Shown piece after piece: positions 9,204 to 18,066 of a stretch of 64,000 nt of DNA. The notes beneath the pieces were generated by a model that made no database searches, was not told the DNA's origin, and was given only the letters and a program-made list of their open reading frames with translations. The translations under genes and the position numbers were made by a program. Within the stretch, counting starts at the first letter, position 1. Each line of letters opens with the position of its first letter. Origin of the DNA: Burkholderia puraquae (GTDB taxonomy: Bacteria > Pseudomonadota > Gammaproteobacteria > Burkholderiales > Burkholderiaceae); contig NZ_NBYX01000018.1 of NCBI RefSeq assembly GCF_002099195.1, positions 1 through 64,000 of the forward strand. Reading direction: 5' to 3'.

Positions 9204-9371
9204 GCGTGGAGATTCGGGTAAGCAAGCGTGGCGCTGTTACGCGGAACTTGCAAAATAGTGTGAAATCGCGCCTGGGGTCTGAACCGCGCAGCGACAATCC
9301 GGTCGAACGTCGCTCGATGCCGCGTGCGACGCGGCCGTTCGCCGCACCCAACTCCTCACAGGATTGCCGTC

Positions 9372-9830
9372 ATGTCCCATGCTGTCTCCGTCGCGCTGTT
9401 TCTTCATCTGCTGGCCGTCGCCGTGTGGGTGGGCGGGATGGTCTTCGCCAACTTCTGCCTGCGTCCGGCGCTGTCGGACCTGTCGCCGCAGCTTCGGTTG
9501 CCGCTGATCGAAGGCGTGTTCGGCCGCTTCTTCAACTGGGTATCGGGCTCCGTGATCGTGATCCTGCTGTCCGGCGGCTTCCTGCTCGTGGAGTTCGGCG
9601 GTGCGCACGCGACCTGGTCGCTGCACGCGATGGCCGGGCTCGGCGTCGTGATGATGCTGATCTTCGGGCATATCCGGTTCGCGCTGTTCCCGCGCATCCG
9701 CCGTGCGGTGCAGGCGCAGAAGTGGCCGGATGGCGCCCGCGCGGTGAATACCGTGCGCCTGCTCGTCCTCGTGAACCTCGTGCTCGGCGTCGTCACGATC
9801 GGCGCGGCAGTGTTGTCGCGCGGCTTCTGA
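9372..9830 (+). CDS. CopD-like small integral membrane protein
   Basis: A 152-residue protein with about four hydrophobic helices (residues about 5-25, 50-75, 80-100 and 125-150). A conserved His-Leu-Leu in the first (LFLHLLAVAVWVGGMVFANF) and the HAMAGLGVVMMLIFGHIRFALFP helix carry histidines that could bind haem or copper. This pattern fits the CopD/DUF2269-like family of inner-membrane proteins. Full-length CopD is larger and acts in copper uptake; no copABC genes are near, so the metal role is open. ATG 9372 follows CAGGATTGCCGTC, a modest ribosome binding site. It is convergent with the LysR gene across a hairpin. Confidence 0.7.
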   Translation: MSHAVSVALFLHLLAVAVWVGGMVFANFCLRPALSDLSPQLRLPLIEGVFGRFFNWVSGSVIVILLSGGFLLVEFGGAHATWSLHAMAGLGVVMMLIFGHIRFALFPRIRRAVQAQKWPDGARAVNTVRLLVLVNLVLGVVTIGAAVLSRGF

Positions 9831-9846
9831 TTGACCGGAGCCGATG

Positions 9847-9877
9847 GGCGCTGGCCGCCGGTGCGGCGGCCAGCGCC
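9847..9877. terminator. Hairpin between convergent genes
   Basis: A perfect 14-bp inverted repeat (GGCGCTGGCCGCCG and its complement) with a 3-base loop sits between the stop of the CopD-like gene and the stop of the LysR gene. There is no T-run, so termination is likely but not proven. Confidence 0.55.
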
Positions 9878-9878
9878 G

Positions 9879-10763
9879 CTACGCGGCCAGCATCGCATCG
9901 AGCAGCCATGAGCCGACCGGGCCGAGCGGCCGGTTGCGCGACCAGACCGCATCGACCCGCACGCGGCGCGGCCAGCCGCGCGCGCGCAGTTCGCACAGGC
10001 GATCGCGTGCAAAGTGGTCGACCATCCAGCGCGGCAGTTCGGCCCAGCCGAACCCCAGCACGGCCATCTCCAGCAGCATCAGGTAGCTCGGTGCCAGCCA
10101 GTGCTGCGTGCCGACGACGATCCGGTCGTCGGCGCTGCGGCCTTCCGTTTTCACATAGGTATTGAGGCGCAGTTCGCGCACGTCGCGCAGCGTGGCGTGC
10201 GGCACGTCGGCGTCGCCGTATTCGGCGAGCGCGTGCGTGCGGCCGACGAACAGCCCGATCTCCGATTCCTCCGCGATCGTCGCCGCGCCGATATCGGCCG
10301 GGTAGGCCGCGCGCGCGGCCATCAGCCCGAGCTGCGCGCGCCCCTGCTGGATCAGGTCGAGCACGTCCTCGTGCTCGGCGATCTGGCATTCGAGCTCGAG
10401 CGCCGGAAAGCGCCGTTCGAGCGCCATCAACGTTTCCTCGTAGCGCTTCGACTGGTACGTATCGGACACGACGAGCGTCAGCCGCGCTTCCTCGCCACGC
10501 GCGAGCCGCGCGGCCGTGCGGTCGATCGCCGCGCCGGCCTCGAGCGCGCGCTGCACTTGCGGCAGCAGCGCGCGCCCGGCGTGGGTCAGCGTCGGCGCCC
10601 GCGTCGAGCGGTCGAACAACTGCACGCCGAGATCGATCTCGAGGTTCGCGATCGCCTCCGACACGGTCGACTGGCGCTTGCCGAGCTTGCGCGCGGCGGC
10701 CGTGAACGAGCCGAGCAGCGCGGCTTCGGCAAATGCGAGCAGGGCTTCGGGGGCGTGGCGCAT
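9879..10763 (-). CDS. LysR-family transcriptional regulator
   Basis: A 294-residue protein of standard LysR length. The N-terminal winged helix (residues about 3-62) has the typical SFTAAARKLGKRQSTVSEAIANLE recognition region, here given in part, and LGVQLFDRS. The rest is a periplasmic-binding-protein-like effector domain. It is transcribed away from the PACE exporter gene with 113 bp between the two starts, where a perfect inverted repeat (10786-10800) is a likely operator. By LysR convention it would control itself and the exporter, but the effector cannot be deduced. The alternative target is the CopD-like gene, which is convergent and less likely. Confidence 0.92.
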   Translation of the reverse strand: MRHAPEALLAFAEAALLGSFTAAARKLGKRQSTVSEAIANLEIDLGVQLFDRSTRAPTLTHAGRALLPQVQRALEAGAAIDRTAARLARGEEARLTLVVSDTYQSKRYEETLMALERRFPALELECQIAEHEDVLDLIQQGRAQLGLMAARAAYPADIGAATIAEESEIGLFVGRTHALAEYGDADVPHATLRDVRELRLNTYVKTEGRSADDRIVVGTQHWLAPSYLMLLEMAVLGFGWAELPRWMVDHFARDRLCELRARGWPRRVRVDAVWSRNRPLGPVGSWLLDAMLAA

Positions 10764-10785
10764 GCGGCGCTCCTGGCGGCGTTAT

Positions 10786-10800
10786 ATCGGTAAAACCGAT
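10786..10800. promoter_or_regulatory. LysR-type operator in the regulator/exporter gap
   Basis: ATCGGT-AAA-ACCGAT is a perfect inverted repeat, 23 bp upstream of the LysR start and 77 bp upstream of the PACE gene. It fits the T-N11-A style of LysR sites. Confidence 0.6.
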
Positions 10801-10876
10801 GATATCAAACTGGATTCATACGGTTACGCCGATCAAAATGGCGACCATGAACGAAGCAGACGAATCGGAGGGAATC

Positions 10877-11323
10877 ATGAAACAGGTCAACAAAACGGTG
10901 ACGGAACGGCTGCTGCATGCACTGACGTTCGAGCTGGTCGCGATCGCGCTGTGCGCGCCGATCGGCGCGTGGCTGCTCGACATGCCGGTGTCGCACGTCG
11001 GCGTGCTGACGGTGATGGTGTCGCTGATTGCGATGGCGTGGAACATGGCGTTCAACACGCTGTTCGACCGCATCGAGCGACGGGCGGGATTGACGCGCAC
11101 GCTCGGCATGCGGATCGCGCATGCGGTCATGTTCGAGCTCGGCCTCGTCGCGATGGTGGTGCCGGTTGCTGCGTGGTGGCTGAACGTGAGCCTCGTCGAG
11201 GCGTTGCTGCTCGACCTCGGCATCGTGCTGTTCTTCCTGCCTTACACGTTCTGCTTCAACCTCGCATACGACGCGCTGCGCGCCCGCTGGATGGCACGCC
11301 GGGTCGCGGTGCAGGCAGGTTGA
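10877..11323 (+). CDS. PACE-family multidrug/biocide exporter
   Basis: A 148-residue inner-membrane protein with four helices arranged as two tandem bacterial transmembrane pairs. Each repeat has the RLLHALTFEL / RIAHAVMFEL type first helix with its conserved Glu, and the WNMAFNTLFDR / FCFNLAYDALR type loop. This is the proteobacterial antimicrobial compound efflux (AceI) pattern: proton-driven export of chlorhexidine, acriflavine or short diamines. ATG 10877 is chosen because CGGAGGGAATC lies just upstream; an in-frame ATG at 10847 is less well placed. It is divergent from, and probably controlled by, the LysR gene. Confidence 0.9.
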   Translation: MKQVNKTVTERLLHALTFELVAIALCAPIGAWLLDMPVSHVGVLTVMVSLIAMAWNMAFNTLFDRIERRAGLTRTLGMRIAHAVMFELGLVAMVVPVAAWWLNVSLVEALLLDLGIVLFFLPYTFCFNLAYDALRARWMARRVAVQAG

Positions 11324-11377
11324 GGACGGGCGGGGGCGAATGCCGGCAGAGCCCGGCGGGGCGGCGGCAGTCGCCCG

Positions 11378-12583
11378 TCAGCGCGCGGCGGCCAGCCACA
11401 CGCCGCACGCAACCGCGACCGTGCCGTACACGGCATAGACGGGCACCTTGAAGCGCGCGAAGCACAGCGTCGCGAAGACGCCAGTCAGCCAGTAAACGGG
11501 ATCGGCCGGCTCGCGATGCAGGATCCTCACGACGGCGACGACGAGAAAACCCGTGGTTGCCGCGCGCAGCAGGCGCATCCCGTGCTCGAAGCGCGAATGG
11601 CGCTTGAGCCGGGACAGGTGGTTCTGCGCAAACACGACGAGGCACCCCGACGGAATGAACAGCGCGGCCGTCGCGAGCAGTGCACCGACCCAGCCGTCGG
11701 TCAGGTACCCGAGAAACGGCACGACGTTCAGCAACGGCCCCGGCGCGATGGGCGACAGCGCGAACGCAAGCGTGAAGTCGTGATCGGAGATGCCCGTTGC
11801 CGGCGTGACGAACAGCGTCTTGAGCACGGGCAGCGCGGAAAAGCCGCCGCCGAACAGTGTCATGCCGGCGCCGGCGAGGCGCGGCCACAGCAGCGTCGCC
11901 TGGTAATCGCCGGGCAGCGGCACCGCGAACAGCGTGACGAGCACGCCGAGCAGCACGAGGAGGTTGCGGTCGCGGGTCGACAGCGTGACATCGACTGCGT
12001 CGCGTTGCGGCGGGCCCGTCAGCCAGCCCGCTGCGAATGCAGCGAAAAGAATCCCGACGAAGGCGGCCGGATTATGCGCGAAACCGAGCAGAATCGTCGA
12101 CATTGCGGCGATCAGCTGTTCGCGTCGCGTGCGCGCGAGCGAGCGCAGCTGCTTGACCCACGTGACGCCGATCAGCGCGGCGAGCACCATCCCGAAGTGA
12201 TTGATCAGCATCGGCGCGGCCAGCGAGCGCACGAGCGGCGTGCGATAGAAGATCGCGAACAGCGTCATCAGGATGGAGAACGGCAGCACGCTCGCGATGC
12301 CGGCGATCCATGCGCCGATGCGGCCGTGCAGTATCTGGCCGACCTGTATCGCCACATTGCAGCCGACGGGGCCCGGCACGAGCCAGGCAAGCGCAACGAG
12401 GTCGCCGAATACGTGGGGCTCGATGCGCCGCAGCCGTTCCACGTAGTGGCGTTCGAGCTGCGCCATCATCGACAGCCCGCCCCACGAGACTGCCGAAATG
12501 CTGGCGACGACCTTGAACAGGTCCCACAGGGACGCCTGTGCCTGTTCGATATCAGCGGTCGCTTCGATTTCGGCGGTGGTCAT
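11378..12583 (-). CDS. Chromate transporter (ChrA) family protein
   Basis: A 401-residue polytopic membrane protein made of two homologous halves, as in long-chain ChrA proteins. The family motif is present in the first half (WGGLSMMAQLERHYVE, then LVALAWLVPGPVGCNVAIQ) and repeated in the second (LFGGGFSALPVLKTLFV, then ALSPIAPGPLLNVVPFLGY). ChrA proteins export chromate, or in many bacteria an unknown anion. No chrB regulator or sulphur genes are adjacent, so resistance to chromate is only possible. I start at ATG 12583 (MTTAEIEATADIEQ); the frame extends 21 codons further upstream without support. It ends 55 bp from the PACE gene, convergently. Confidence 0.88.
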   Translation of the reverse strand: MTTAEIEATADIEQAQASLWDLFKVVASISAVSWGGLSMMAQLERHYVERLRRIEPHVFGDLVALAWLVPGPVGCNVAIQVGQILHGRIGAWIAGIASVLPFSILMTLFAIFYRTPLVRSLAAPMLINHFGMVLAALIGVTWVKQLRSLARTRREQLIAAMSTILLGFAHNPAAFVGILFAAFAAGWLTGPPQRDAVDVTLSTRDRNLLVLLGVLVTLFAVPLPGDYQATLLWPRLAGAGMTLFGGGFSALPVLKTLFVTPATGISDHDFTLAFALSPIAPGPLLNVVPFLGYLTDGWVGALLATAALFIPSGCLVVFAQNHLSRLKRHSRFEHGMRLLRAATTGFLVVAVVRILHREPADPVYWLTGVFATLCFARFKVPVYAVYGTVAVACGVWLAAAR

Positions 12584-12779
12584 GTTAGTGGTGTGGGCAC
12601 GGGGCCCGATCTCTCGCGTGTGGCCATGCCGGCGGCCCGCCGACACGTCGGCCCTCCTGATTGTCCGCCGCGCACCGTGACACTGCCATGCGCGAAAACG
12701 CTAGTTCACGAACGAATCAATCAGATCGGAAAACGAAACAATGACGGCGCGCGCAACGCGCGTCACGGCCGCAGCGCGC

Positions 12780-15119
12780 TCACACGCCCGTGCTGCCCGT
12801 CGCACGGTGCACGATCACGTTCCGCGGGTCGCCGCGCACGCCGAAGCGTGCGATCAGCGGGGGAATCGCGTCGGCCGGTACCGGTCGCGAGAACAGGAAG
12901 CCCTGCGCCTCGATCTCGCCGAGCGCGGACAGCCACGTGATCTGCTCCTCGGTTTCCGTGCCTTCGACGACGACGGTCAGGCCGAGCGAGCGTGCGAGAT
13001 GCACGATCGACGACACCATCACGCACACGCTGCGATCGTTCGGGATCGCCTGCACGAACGAGCGGTCGACCTTCAGCGTATCGACGGAGAAGCGGTGCAG
13101 GTATGACAGCGACGAATAGCCGGTGCCGAAATCGTCGAGTGCGATCCGGATGCCGAGCTTCTTCAGCGCGACGATCTTCTCGGACACGAGCTCCGGATAT
13201 TCCATCATCGCGGTTTCGGTGATCTCGATTTCGAGCCGGTTCGCGTCGATGCCGGTTTCCTGCAGCGTGCGCGAGATCGTCTCGATCAGGTCGCCGCGCC
13301 AGAACTGCACCGGCGAGATGTTGACCGCGAGCGTCAGCGTGTCGTGGCCCTCGTCGCGCCAGCGCGCGATCTGCTCGCACGCGGTGCGGATCACGAAGTC
13401 GCCGATCGGCACGATCAGGCCGGTCGATTCGGCGATCGAAATGAATTCGTTCGCTGAGATGATCCCGTGCTCGGGGTGATCCCAGCGCGCGAGCGCCTCG
13501 AAGCCGGTGATATGGCGGTGCGTGAGGTCGATCTTCGGCTGGTACGCGAGGAACAATTGCCCCTCGGCGAGCGCGACGCGCAATTGCTGTTCCCAGCGCA
13601 TCAGGTGGTCGGCGCGATGCGACAGGTGCGGCGCATAGAACTGGTAGCAGTTCTTGCCGGCGTCCTTCGCGCTGTACATCGCGAGATCGGCCTTCTTCAG
13701 CAGGTCGATCTCGCTTTCGTTTGCGACGGAGTGCAGCGCGATGCCGATGCTTGCATGCAGCACGAACGAGCTGCCGCGCACGTCGAACGGTTCGCCGAAC
13801 ATCCGGATGATCGCTTCCGCGAGCCGCACCGCGCGCCGCTCGACGTCGTCGCCCTTCATCACCACGACGAACTCGTCGCCGCCGATGCGCGCGAGCGAGC
13901 CTTCGTCGCCGACCGCATCGGACAGGCGCGACGCGGTCATCTGCAGCACGATGTCGCCGGCGTTGTGGCCGAGCGTGTCATTGACGGTCTTGAAATTGTC
14001 GAGATCGATGAACAGCAGCCCGAGCCGTGACAGGCTCGTCGGCATCGACACGTCGTTGCGCAGCCCGCGCAGCGTCGCGTAGCGGTTCGCGAGGCCCGTG
14101 AGCAGGTCGTATTCGGCGAGCTGCGTCATTTCCCGCTCACGGCCGAGCAGCTTGCCGATCAGGCCCGTCGCGACGCCGAAGAACGCGAGCATCGCGAGCG
14201 TGATGAAGCTCGTCATCAGCAGGTAGACGTTGCGCGTGTGGTAGTAGTCCGCGAATTCTTCGGTTTGCGACAGCCCGACCATCACCGCGAGCGGGTAGCC
14301 GTCGAGGTGGCGGTACGACACGATGCGCGTCACGCCGTCGATCGGGTCGATGATCGTGCCCGTCACGCGCTCGGCGATCGGGTAGACGCCCGACGCCGAA
14401 AACGCGCCGGGCGCGTTGCTGACCGAGCCCGTGCGCCGCGCGAGCACGGCACCCGTGTCGGACACGACGGCGATCACGCCTTCCTTGCCGATCGCCGCGT
14501 TGTTGTAGAAGTCGTTCGTGAAGTAGCTCGGGTCTTCCGACACGACGACGATGCCCGCGAAGCTGCCGTCCGGGTTGTTCAGGCGCCGCGTCATCTGCAG
14601 CGTCCAGTGGCTCGACACGCGGCCGAGTACGGGCTTGCTGATGAAAAGGCGGTCGTCGTTGTGCGCGAGGTGGACCTTGAAGTGCTCGCGGTCGGACAGG
14701 TTGATCGGCTGCGGATGAAGCTCGGCCGTGTTCGCGAACAGGATGCCCTTCGCGTTGACGAGCGATACCTGGATCAGCGTGTCGCTCGGCACGACGCCTT
14801 TCTCGACGGCGCTCGCGAGGTTGAAGCGCGCGGGCGACTTCTCGAATTCGAACTTGACGAAGCGGGTGATCTGGTCGACCTGGTGGATCGCCTTGACCGT
14901 ATGCTGCTCGAGCGCGGAGGACAGGATCGCCGCGGAAGCCGCTGCTTCCTTGTACGCGCTGTCTTTTTCCACCGACAGACGCGCGATGATCACGGCCCAC
15001 AGCAGCGCGAGCGCCAGCATCCCGAGCAGCGGGATCGCAAAAAGCGCGCGCCGGCGCGATTTGCGCGGCGCGCGTATCGGCCGGGTCGGCGGCGTGTGAT
15101 TGGACCGGGCGGAGCTCAT
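12780..15119 (-). CDS. Membrane-anchored GGDEF-EAL cyclic-di-GMP protein
   Basis: 779 residues from the chosen start. One helix (about 25-46) and another (about 298-323) bracket a periplasmic Cache-like sensor domain (AIHQVDQITRFVKFEFEK; SDREHFKVHLAHNDDRLFIS; GVTRIVSYRHLDGYPLAVMV). The cytoplasmic GGDEF domain has the intact signature ARIGGDEF near 412 and FIDLDNFKTVND, so cyclase activity is possible. The EAL domain has FEALARW near 540, ITETAMM and DDFGTGYSSLSYL near 660, so phosphodiesterase activity is likely. The sensor ligand is unknown. The start is uncertain: ATG 15119, 15152, 15158 and 15215 are all in frame and none has a clear ribosome binding site. Confidence 0.93.
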   Translation of the reverse strand: MSSARSNHTPPTRPIRAPRKSRRRALFAIPLLGMLALALLWAVIIARLSVEKDSAYKEAAASAAILSSALEQHTVKAIHQVDQITRFVKFEFEKSPARFNLASAVEKGVVPSDTLIQVSLVNAKGILFANTAELHPQPINLSDREHFKVHLAHNDDRLFISKPVLGRVSSHWTLQMTRRLNNPDGSFAGIVVVSEDPSYFTNDFYNNAAIGKEGVIAVVSDTGAVLARRTGSVSNAPGAFSASGVYPIAERVTGTIIDPIDGVTRIVSYRHLDGYPLAVMVGLSQTEEFADYYHTRNVYLLMTSFITLAMLAFFGVATGLIGKLLGREREMTQLAEYDLLTGLANRYATLRGLRNDVSMPTSLSRLGLLFIDLDNFKTVNDTLGHNAGDIVLQMTASRLSDAVGDEGSLARIGGDEFVVVMKGDDVERRAVRLAEAIIRMFGEPFDVRGSSFVLHASIGIALHSVANESEIDLLKKADLAMYSAKDAGKNCYQFYAPHLSHRADHLMRWEQQLRVALAEGQLFLAYQPKIDLTHRHITGFEALARWDHPEHGIISANEFISIAESTGLIVPIGDFVIRTACEQIARWRDEGHDTLTLAVNISPVQFWRGDLIETISRTLQETGIDANRLEIEITETAMMEYPELVSEKIVALKKLGIRIALDDFGTGYSSLSYLHRFSVDTLKVDRSFVQAIPNDRSVCVMVSSIVHLARSLGLTVVVEGTETEEQITWLSALGEIEAQGFLFSRPVPADAIPPLIARFGVRGDPRNVIVHRATGSTGV

Positions 15120-15294
15120 CGAAGAGGGTGGCGTCCTGCTCGCGTGCGCCATCCGCATGGATGGCCGGCTATGGTTCGGGTTGTCCCGGCGTCTGTTCGT
15201 TCGCGGGACACGCAACCATGGACAGACCTCCGAAACAACGGATTAGGCCCGATATTACTGGCTGGAACGTTTTTGCGATAGCTGGGCGAATCGT

Positions 15295-15321
15295 AAAAGG
15301 GGCGCCGGACGGGCCGGCGCC
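15295..15321 (-). terminator. Rho-independent terminator after phzF-like gene
   Basis: On the minus strand, GGCGCCGG and CCGGCGCC form a perfect 8-bp stem around a 5-base loop, followed by CCTTTT. It lies 19 bp after the PhzF-like stop and is the only terminator seen downstream of the leftward five-gene run. Confidence 0.75.
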
Positions 15322-15339
15322 ATCGCACATCGCGAAATG

Positions 15340-16221
15340 TCAGGCGGGTGACCGGAAGGTGCCGTCGACGACCGTGACGACATCGCCGCCGATCCACGTG
15401 GTGCCGTCTTCGTCGTAGCTGACGAAGATGCGGCCGTCGCGGCCGATCGCCGTGCCCTGGCGGGCCGTATACGACTGGCCGGGGCGGCGTTCCTGCCGCG
15501 TCAGCAGCCCGGCCAGCGCCGCATTTGCGCTGCCCGTGACCGGATCCTCGCCGAAGCCGAAGTTGCCGCCCGTCATCAGGCAGCGGATTTCGAACGTCGC
15601 GGGGCCGCCTTCGGCGTGCGGCCCGTAGACCGCGAGGCCGTCCGTGCCGTAGCGGTGGGTGAGCGCCCCCAGCGCGGCGGGATCGGGCGACAGGCCGATG
15701 CACGCGTCGGCCGACTTCAGCCGCACGACGAGCCACGGCGCGCCGTTGTCGACCGCGCACGGCTCGGCCTCCAGGTCGATCGCGTCGCTGCGCAACGCGG
15801 CAGCCAGCGCCGCGTAGTCCGAACGGTCGAGCGGCGTGACGCGTGCCGGCGGCGCGGCGAACGCCCAGCCGCTGGCCTGTTCGCGCAGCGCGACCCGGCC
15901 GACCCCGCACTGCTGGATCAGCCGGCCCGGCGTGCGCGGCTGCGCGCCGCTTTCCAGGAACGCATGCGCGGTGCCGAGCGTCGGGTGGCCGGCGAACGGC
16001 AGTTCGCCCTCCGTCGTGAAGATCCGGACGCGGTAGTCGGCTCCCGGATCGGTCGGCGTGCAGACGAACGTCGTTTCCGACAGGTTCGTCCAGCGGGCGA
16101 TCGCGAGCATGTCGTCGTCGCCGAGCGAATCGGCGTCGAACACCACGGCGAGCGCATTGCCCTTGAACGGCACCGACGTGAACACGTCGACCTGCTTGAA
16201 GCGGACGAGACGACCGGACAT
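15340..16221 (-). CDS. PhzF-family isomerase-like protein
   Basis: A 293-residue protein of the PhzF/diaminopimelate-epimerase fold, made of two similar halves. The catalytic Glu49 is in NLSETTFV, equivalent to Glu45 of PhzF. Other family motifs are the FKQVDVFTSVPFKGNALAVV start, ELPFAGHPTLGTAHAFL, and GFGEDPVTGSANAALAGLL in the second half. PhzF itself isomerises trans-2,3-dihydro-3-hydroxyanthranilate in phenazine synthesis, but there are no other phz genes here and most family members have unknown substrates. It is the last gene of the run with an aminotransferase and RidA (13 bp after ridA), which suggests action on an amino- or imino-acid derived compound. Confidence 0.9.
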   Translation of the reverse strand: MSGRLVRFKQVDVFTSVPFKGNALAVVFDADSLGDDDMLAIARWTNLSETTFVCTPTDPGADYRVRIFTTEGELPFAGHPTLGTAHAFLESGAQPRTPGRLIQQCGVGRVALREQASGWAFAAPPARVTPLDRSDYAALAAALRSDAIDLEAEPCAVDNGAPWLVVRLKSADACIGLSPDPAALGALTHRYGTDGLAVYGPHAEGGPATFEIRCLMTGGNFGFGEDPVTGSANAALAGLLTRQERRPGQSYTARQGTAIGRDGRIFVSYDEDGTTWIGGDVVTVVDGTFRSPA

Positions 16222-16234
16222 CGCGGCGCGCCCG

Positions 16235-16693
16235 TTATGCCACTTCGGCGATCAGCTCGATCTCGACGCACGCGCCGAGCGGGATCTGCGCGACGCCGAA
16301 TGCCGAACGCGCGTGCTTGCCCGCGTCGCCGAACACTTCCGCGATCAGTTCCGACGCGCCGTTCGTCACGACGTGCTGCTCGGTGAAGTCGAGCGTCGAG
16401 TTGACGAGGCTCATCAGCTTGACGATGCGCGTGACCTTGTTCAGGTCGCCGGTGTGTGCGTGCAGCGTCGCGAGCAGGTCGATCGCGATCGAGCGGGCAG
16501 CCGCCTTGCCGTCTTCCGTCTGCAGATCCGCGCCGAGCTTGCCGGCCCAGACCTTGCCGTCCTTCTTCGCGATGTGGCCCGACAGGTAGACCGTATTGCC
16601 GCTTTGCGCGCTCATCACGTAGGCGGCAGCCGGTGCGCCGGCGATCGGGAGCTCGATGCCGAGCGACTTCAGTTTGTCGTAGACGTTAGCCAT
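16235..16693 (-). CDS. RidA-family enamine/imine deaminase-like protein
   Basis: A 152-residue single-domain YjgF/RidA fold protein. The C-terminal signature is present with the substrate-binding Arg in HARSAFGVAQIPLGACVEIE. The usual Cys-Val-Glu after that Arg is Ala-Phe-Gly here, as in non-archetypal Rid subgroups. RidA proteins hydrolyse reactive 2-aminoacrylate-type intermediates released by PLP enzymes. Its place 40 bp after a PLP aminotransferase gene fits that job well. The ANVYDKLKSLGIELP start places the ATG at 16693. Which Rid subgroup it belongs to I cannot settle without an alignment. Confidence 0.9.
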   Translation of the reverse strand: MANVYDKLKSLGIELPIAGAPAAAYVMSAQSGNTVYLSGHIAKKDGKVWAGKLGADLQTEDGKAAARSIAIDLLATLHAHTGDLNKVTRIVKLMSLVNSTLDFTEQHVVTNGASELIAEVFGDAGKHARSAFGVAQIPLGACVEIELIAEVA

Positions 16694-16733
16694 GTGTTCG
16701 ATTCCTCGTAGAGAGTCGTGACAGGAAAAAGGG

Positions 16734-17915
16734 TCAGAGGCGCTCGCGCATCAGCTTGCCGAGGCGGGCGACGCCTTCCTCGATCTTCTCGGGCGGCACC
16801 GTCACGAACGACAGGCGCAGCGTGTTCTGCTGCGCGTTGTCCGCGAAGAACGGCGCGCCCGGCACGAAGGCGACGTGGTTGTCGACGGCCGCGGCGAGCA
16901 GCTTCATGCCGTCGATCTGCGCGGGCAGGTTCACCCAGATGAACATCCCGCCTTCCGGCCGGTTCCACGTGACGCCTTCCGGCATGTGGCGCTCGAGCGC
17001 ACCGAGCATCGCGTCGCACTGCGCGCTGTACAGCTCGCGGATCGTCGGGATGTGCTCGTCGAGGAAGCCGTCCTTGATCACTTCGTGCGCGATGCGCTGC
17101 GTGAGCGTCGGCGTGTGCAGGTCGGTGGCCTGCTTGGCCTGCACGAGCTTGAAGTGGAGTTCTTCGGGCGCAATGATGTAGCCGATCCGCAGGCCCGGCG
17201 CGAGCACCTTCGAGAACGTGCCGAGATGCACGATGTGATCGGGCGCCATCGACAGCATCGTCGGCAGCGGCTCGCCGCGGTAGTTCAGCGCGCCGTACGG
17301 ATCGTCTTCCAGCACCGGGAACGGGCTCGACTGCGCGAACGCGGCAAGTGCGCGGCGGCGCTCGACGGGCAGGCGGCGGCCGGTCGGGTTCTGGAAGTTC
17401 GGCTGCGCGTACAGCAGGCGCGCGCCTTGCGTGAGTTCGGGGGTGAGGCCTTCCGGCAGCAGGCCCTGCTCGTCGGTCGGCACCTGCACGTAGCGCGGCT
17501 CGTACAGCGAGAACGACTGCAGTGCGCCGAGGTAGGTCGGCGTTTCGACGAGGATCGGGCTGCCCGGATCGACGAGCGCCTTGCCGAGCAGGTCGAGCGC
17601 CTGCTGCGAGCCGGTCGTGATCAGCACCTGCGACACGCGCACGCTGTAGCGCTCGGCGATCCATTCGCGCAGCGGCAGGTAGCCTTCGGTCGCGCTGTAC
17701 TGGAGCGCGGCGGCCGGCGCGTCGCGCAGCACGCGATCGGCGGCGGCGCGCATGCGCTCGGCCGGGAACGTCGCGGGAGCGGGCAGGCCGCCGGCGAACG
17801 AGATGACCTCGGGGCGTTCCGTGACCTTCAGGATTTCGCGGATTGCAGAGCTCGTCAGCTTGCGGGCGCGCTCGGAAAGCTGCCAGTGCGGCGGATGCAG
17901 GTCGCTCGGATTCAT
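16734..17915 (-). CDS. PLP-dependent aminotransferase (class I/II, 2-aminoadipate-aminotransferase-like)
   Basis: A 393-residue fold-type I aminotransferase. It shows SFAGGLPAPATFP near the N terminus, LLYAQPNFQNPTGRRLP, EDDPYGALNYRGEPLP with the cofactor Asp and Tyr, and the Schiff-base Lys in LGTFSKVLAPGLRIGY. The sequence is close to the LysN/kynurenine-alpha-aminoadipate group, which accepts several amino acids, so the substrate is not fixed. It has no N-terminal HTH, unlike the MocR protein encoded at 19955. It heads the aminotransferase-RidA-PhzF trio and lies 151 bp after the EamA gene, with a 16-bp direct repeat in that gap. Confidence 0.93.
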   Translation of the reverse strand: MNPSDLHPPHWQLSERARKLTSSAIREILKVTERPEVISFAGGLPAPATFPAERMRAAADRVLRDAPAAALQYSATEGYLPLREWIAERYSVRVSQVLITTGSQQALDLLGKALVDPGSPILVETPTYLGALQSFSLYEPRYVQVPTDEQGLLPEGLTPELTQGARLLYAQPNFQNPTGRRLPVERRRALAAFAQSSPFPVLEDDPYGALNYRGEPLPTMLSMAPDHIVHLGTFSKVLAPGLRIGYIIAPEELHFKLVQAKQATDLHTPTLTQRIAHEVIKDGFLDEHIPTIRELYSAQCDAMLGALERHMPEGVTWNRPEGGMFIWVNLPAQIDGMKLLAAAVDNHVAFVPGAPFFADNAQQNTLRLSFVTVPPEKIEEGVARLGKLMRERL

Positions 17916-17975
17916 AGTCTCCTCGTTCGGATATCGTGGTCAGTCAAGAAAGGTCGTTCGGGCAAATCGCTTCGA

Positions 17976-18029
17976 CGCGGCCGGGTGGGCACGCGCGAGC
18001 GCGATCGAGCCTTCGCGGCCGGGTGGGCA
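17976..18029. repeat. 16-bp direct repeat upstream of the aminotransferase gene
   Basis: CGCGGCCGGGTGGGCA occurs at 17976-17991 and 18014-18029, a spacing of 38 bp. It sits in the 151-bp gap between the EamA and aminotransferase genes. It could be a pair of regulator sites or simple sequence; the role is unknown. Confidence 0.7.
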
Positions 18030-18066
18030 AACCGATCAGGCAAAACGTCCATTATGGCGCACCTGT

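Noticed and set aside
4751-9253. A 1500-codon open frame on the minus strand across parE and parC
   Set aside because: It is the antisense shadow of two certain genes. High GC content and strong codon bias remove stop codons from that frame, the product is Arg/His/Leu-rich without domains, and it ignores the parE-parC gap.
15340-16221. A phenazine biosynthesis cluster
   Set aside because: Only a PhzF-family protein is present; phzA, B, D, E and G are missing, and many PhzF relatives have nothing to do with phenazines.
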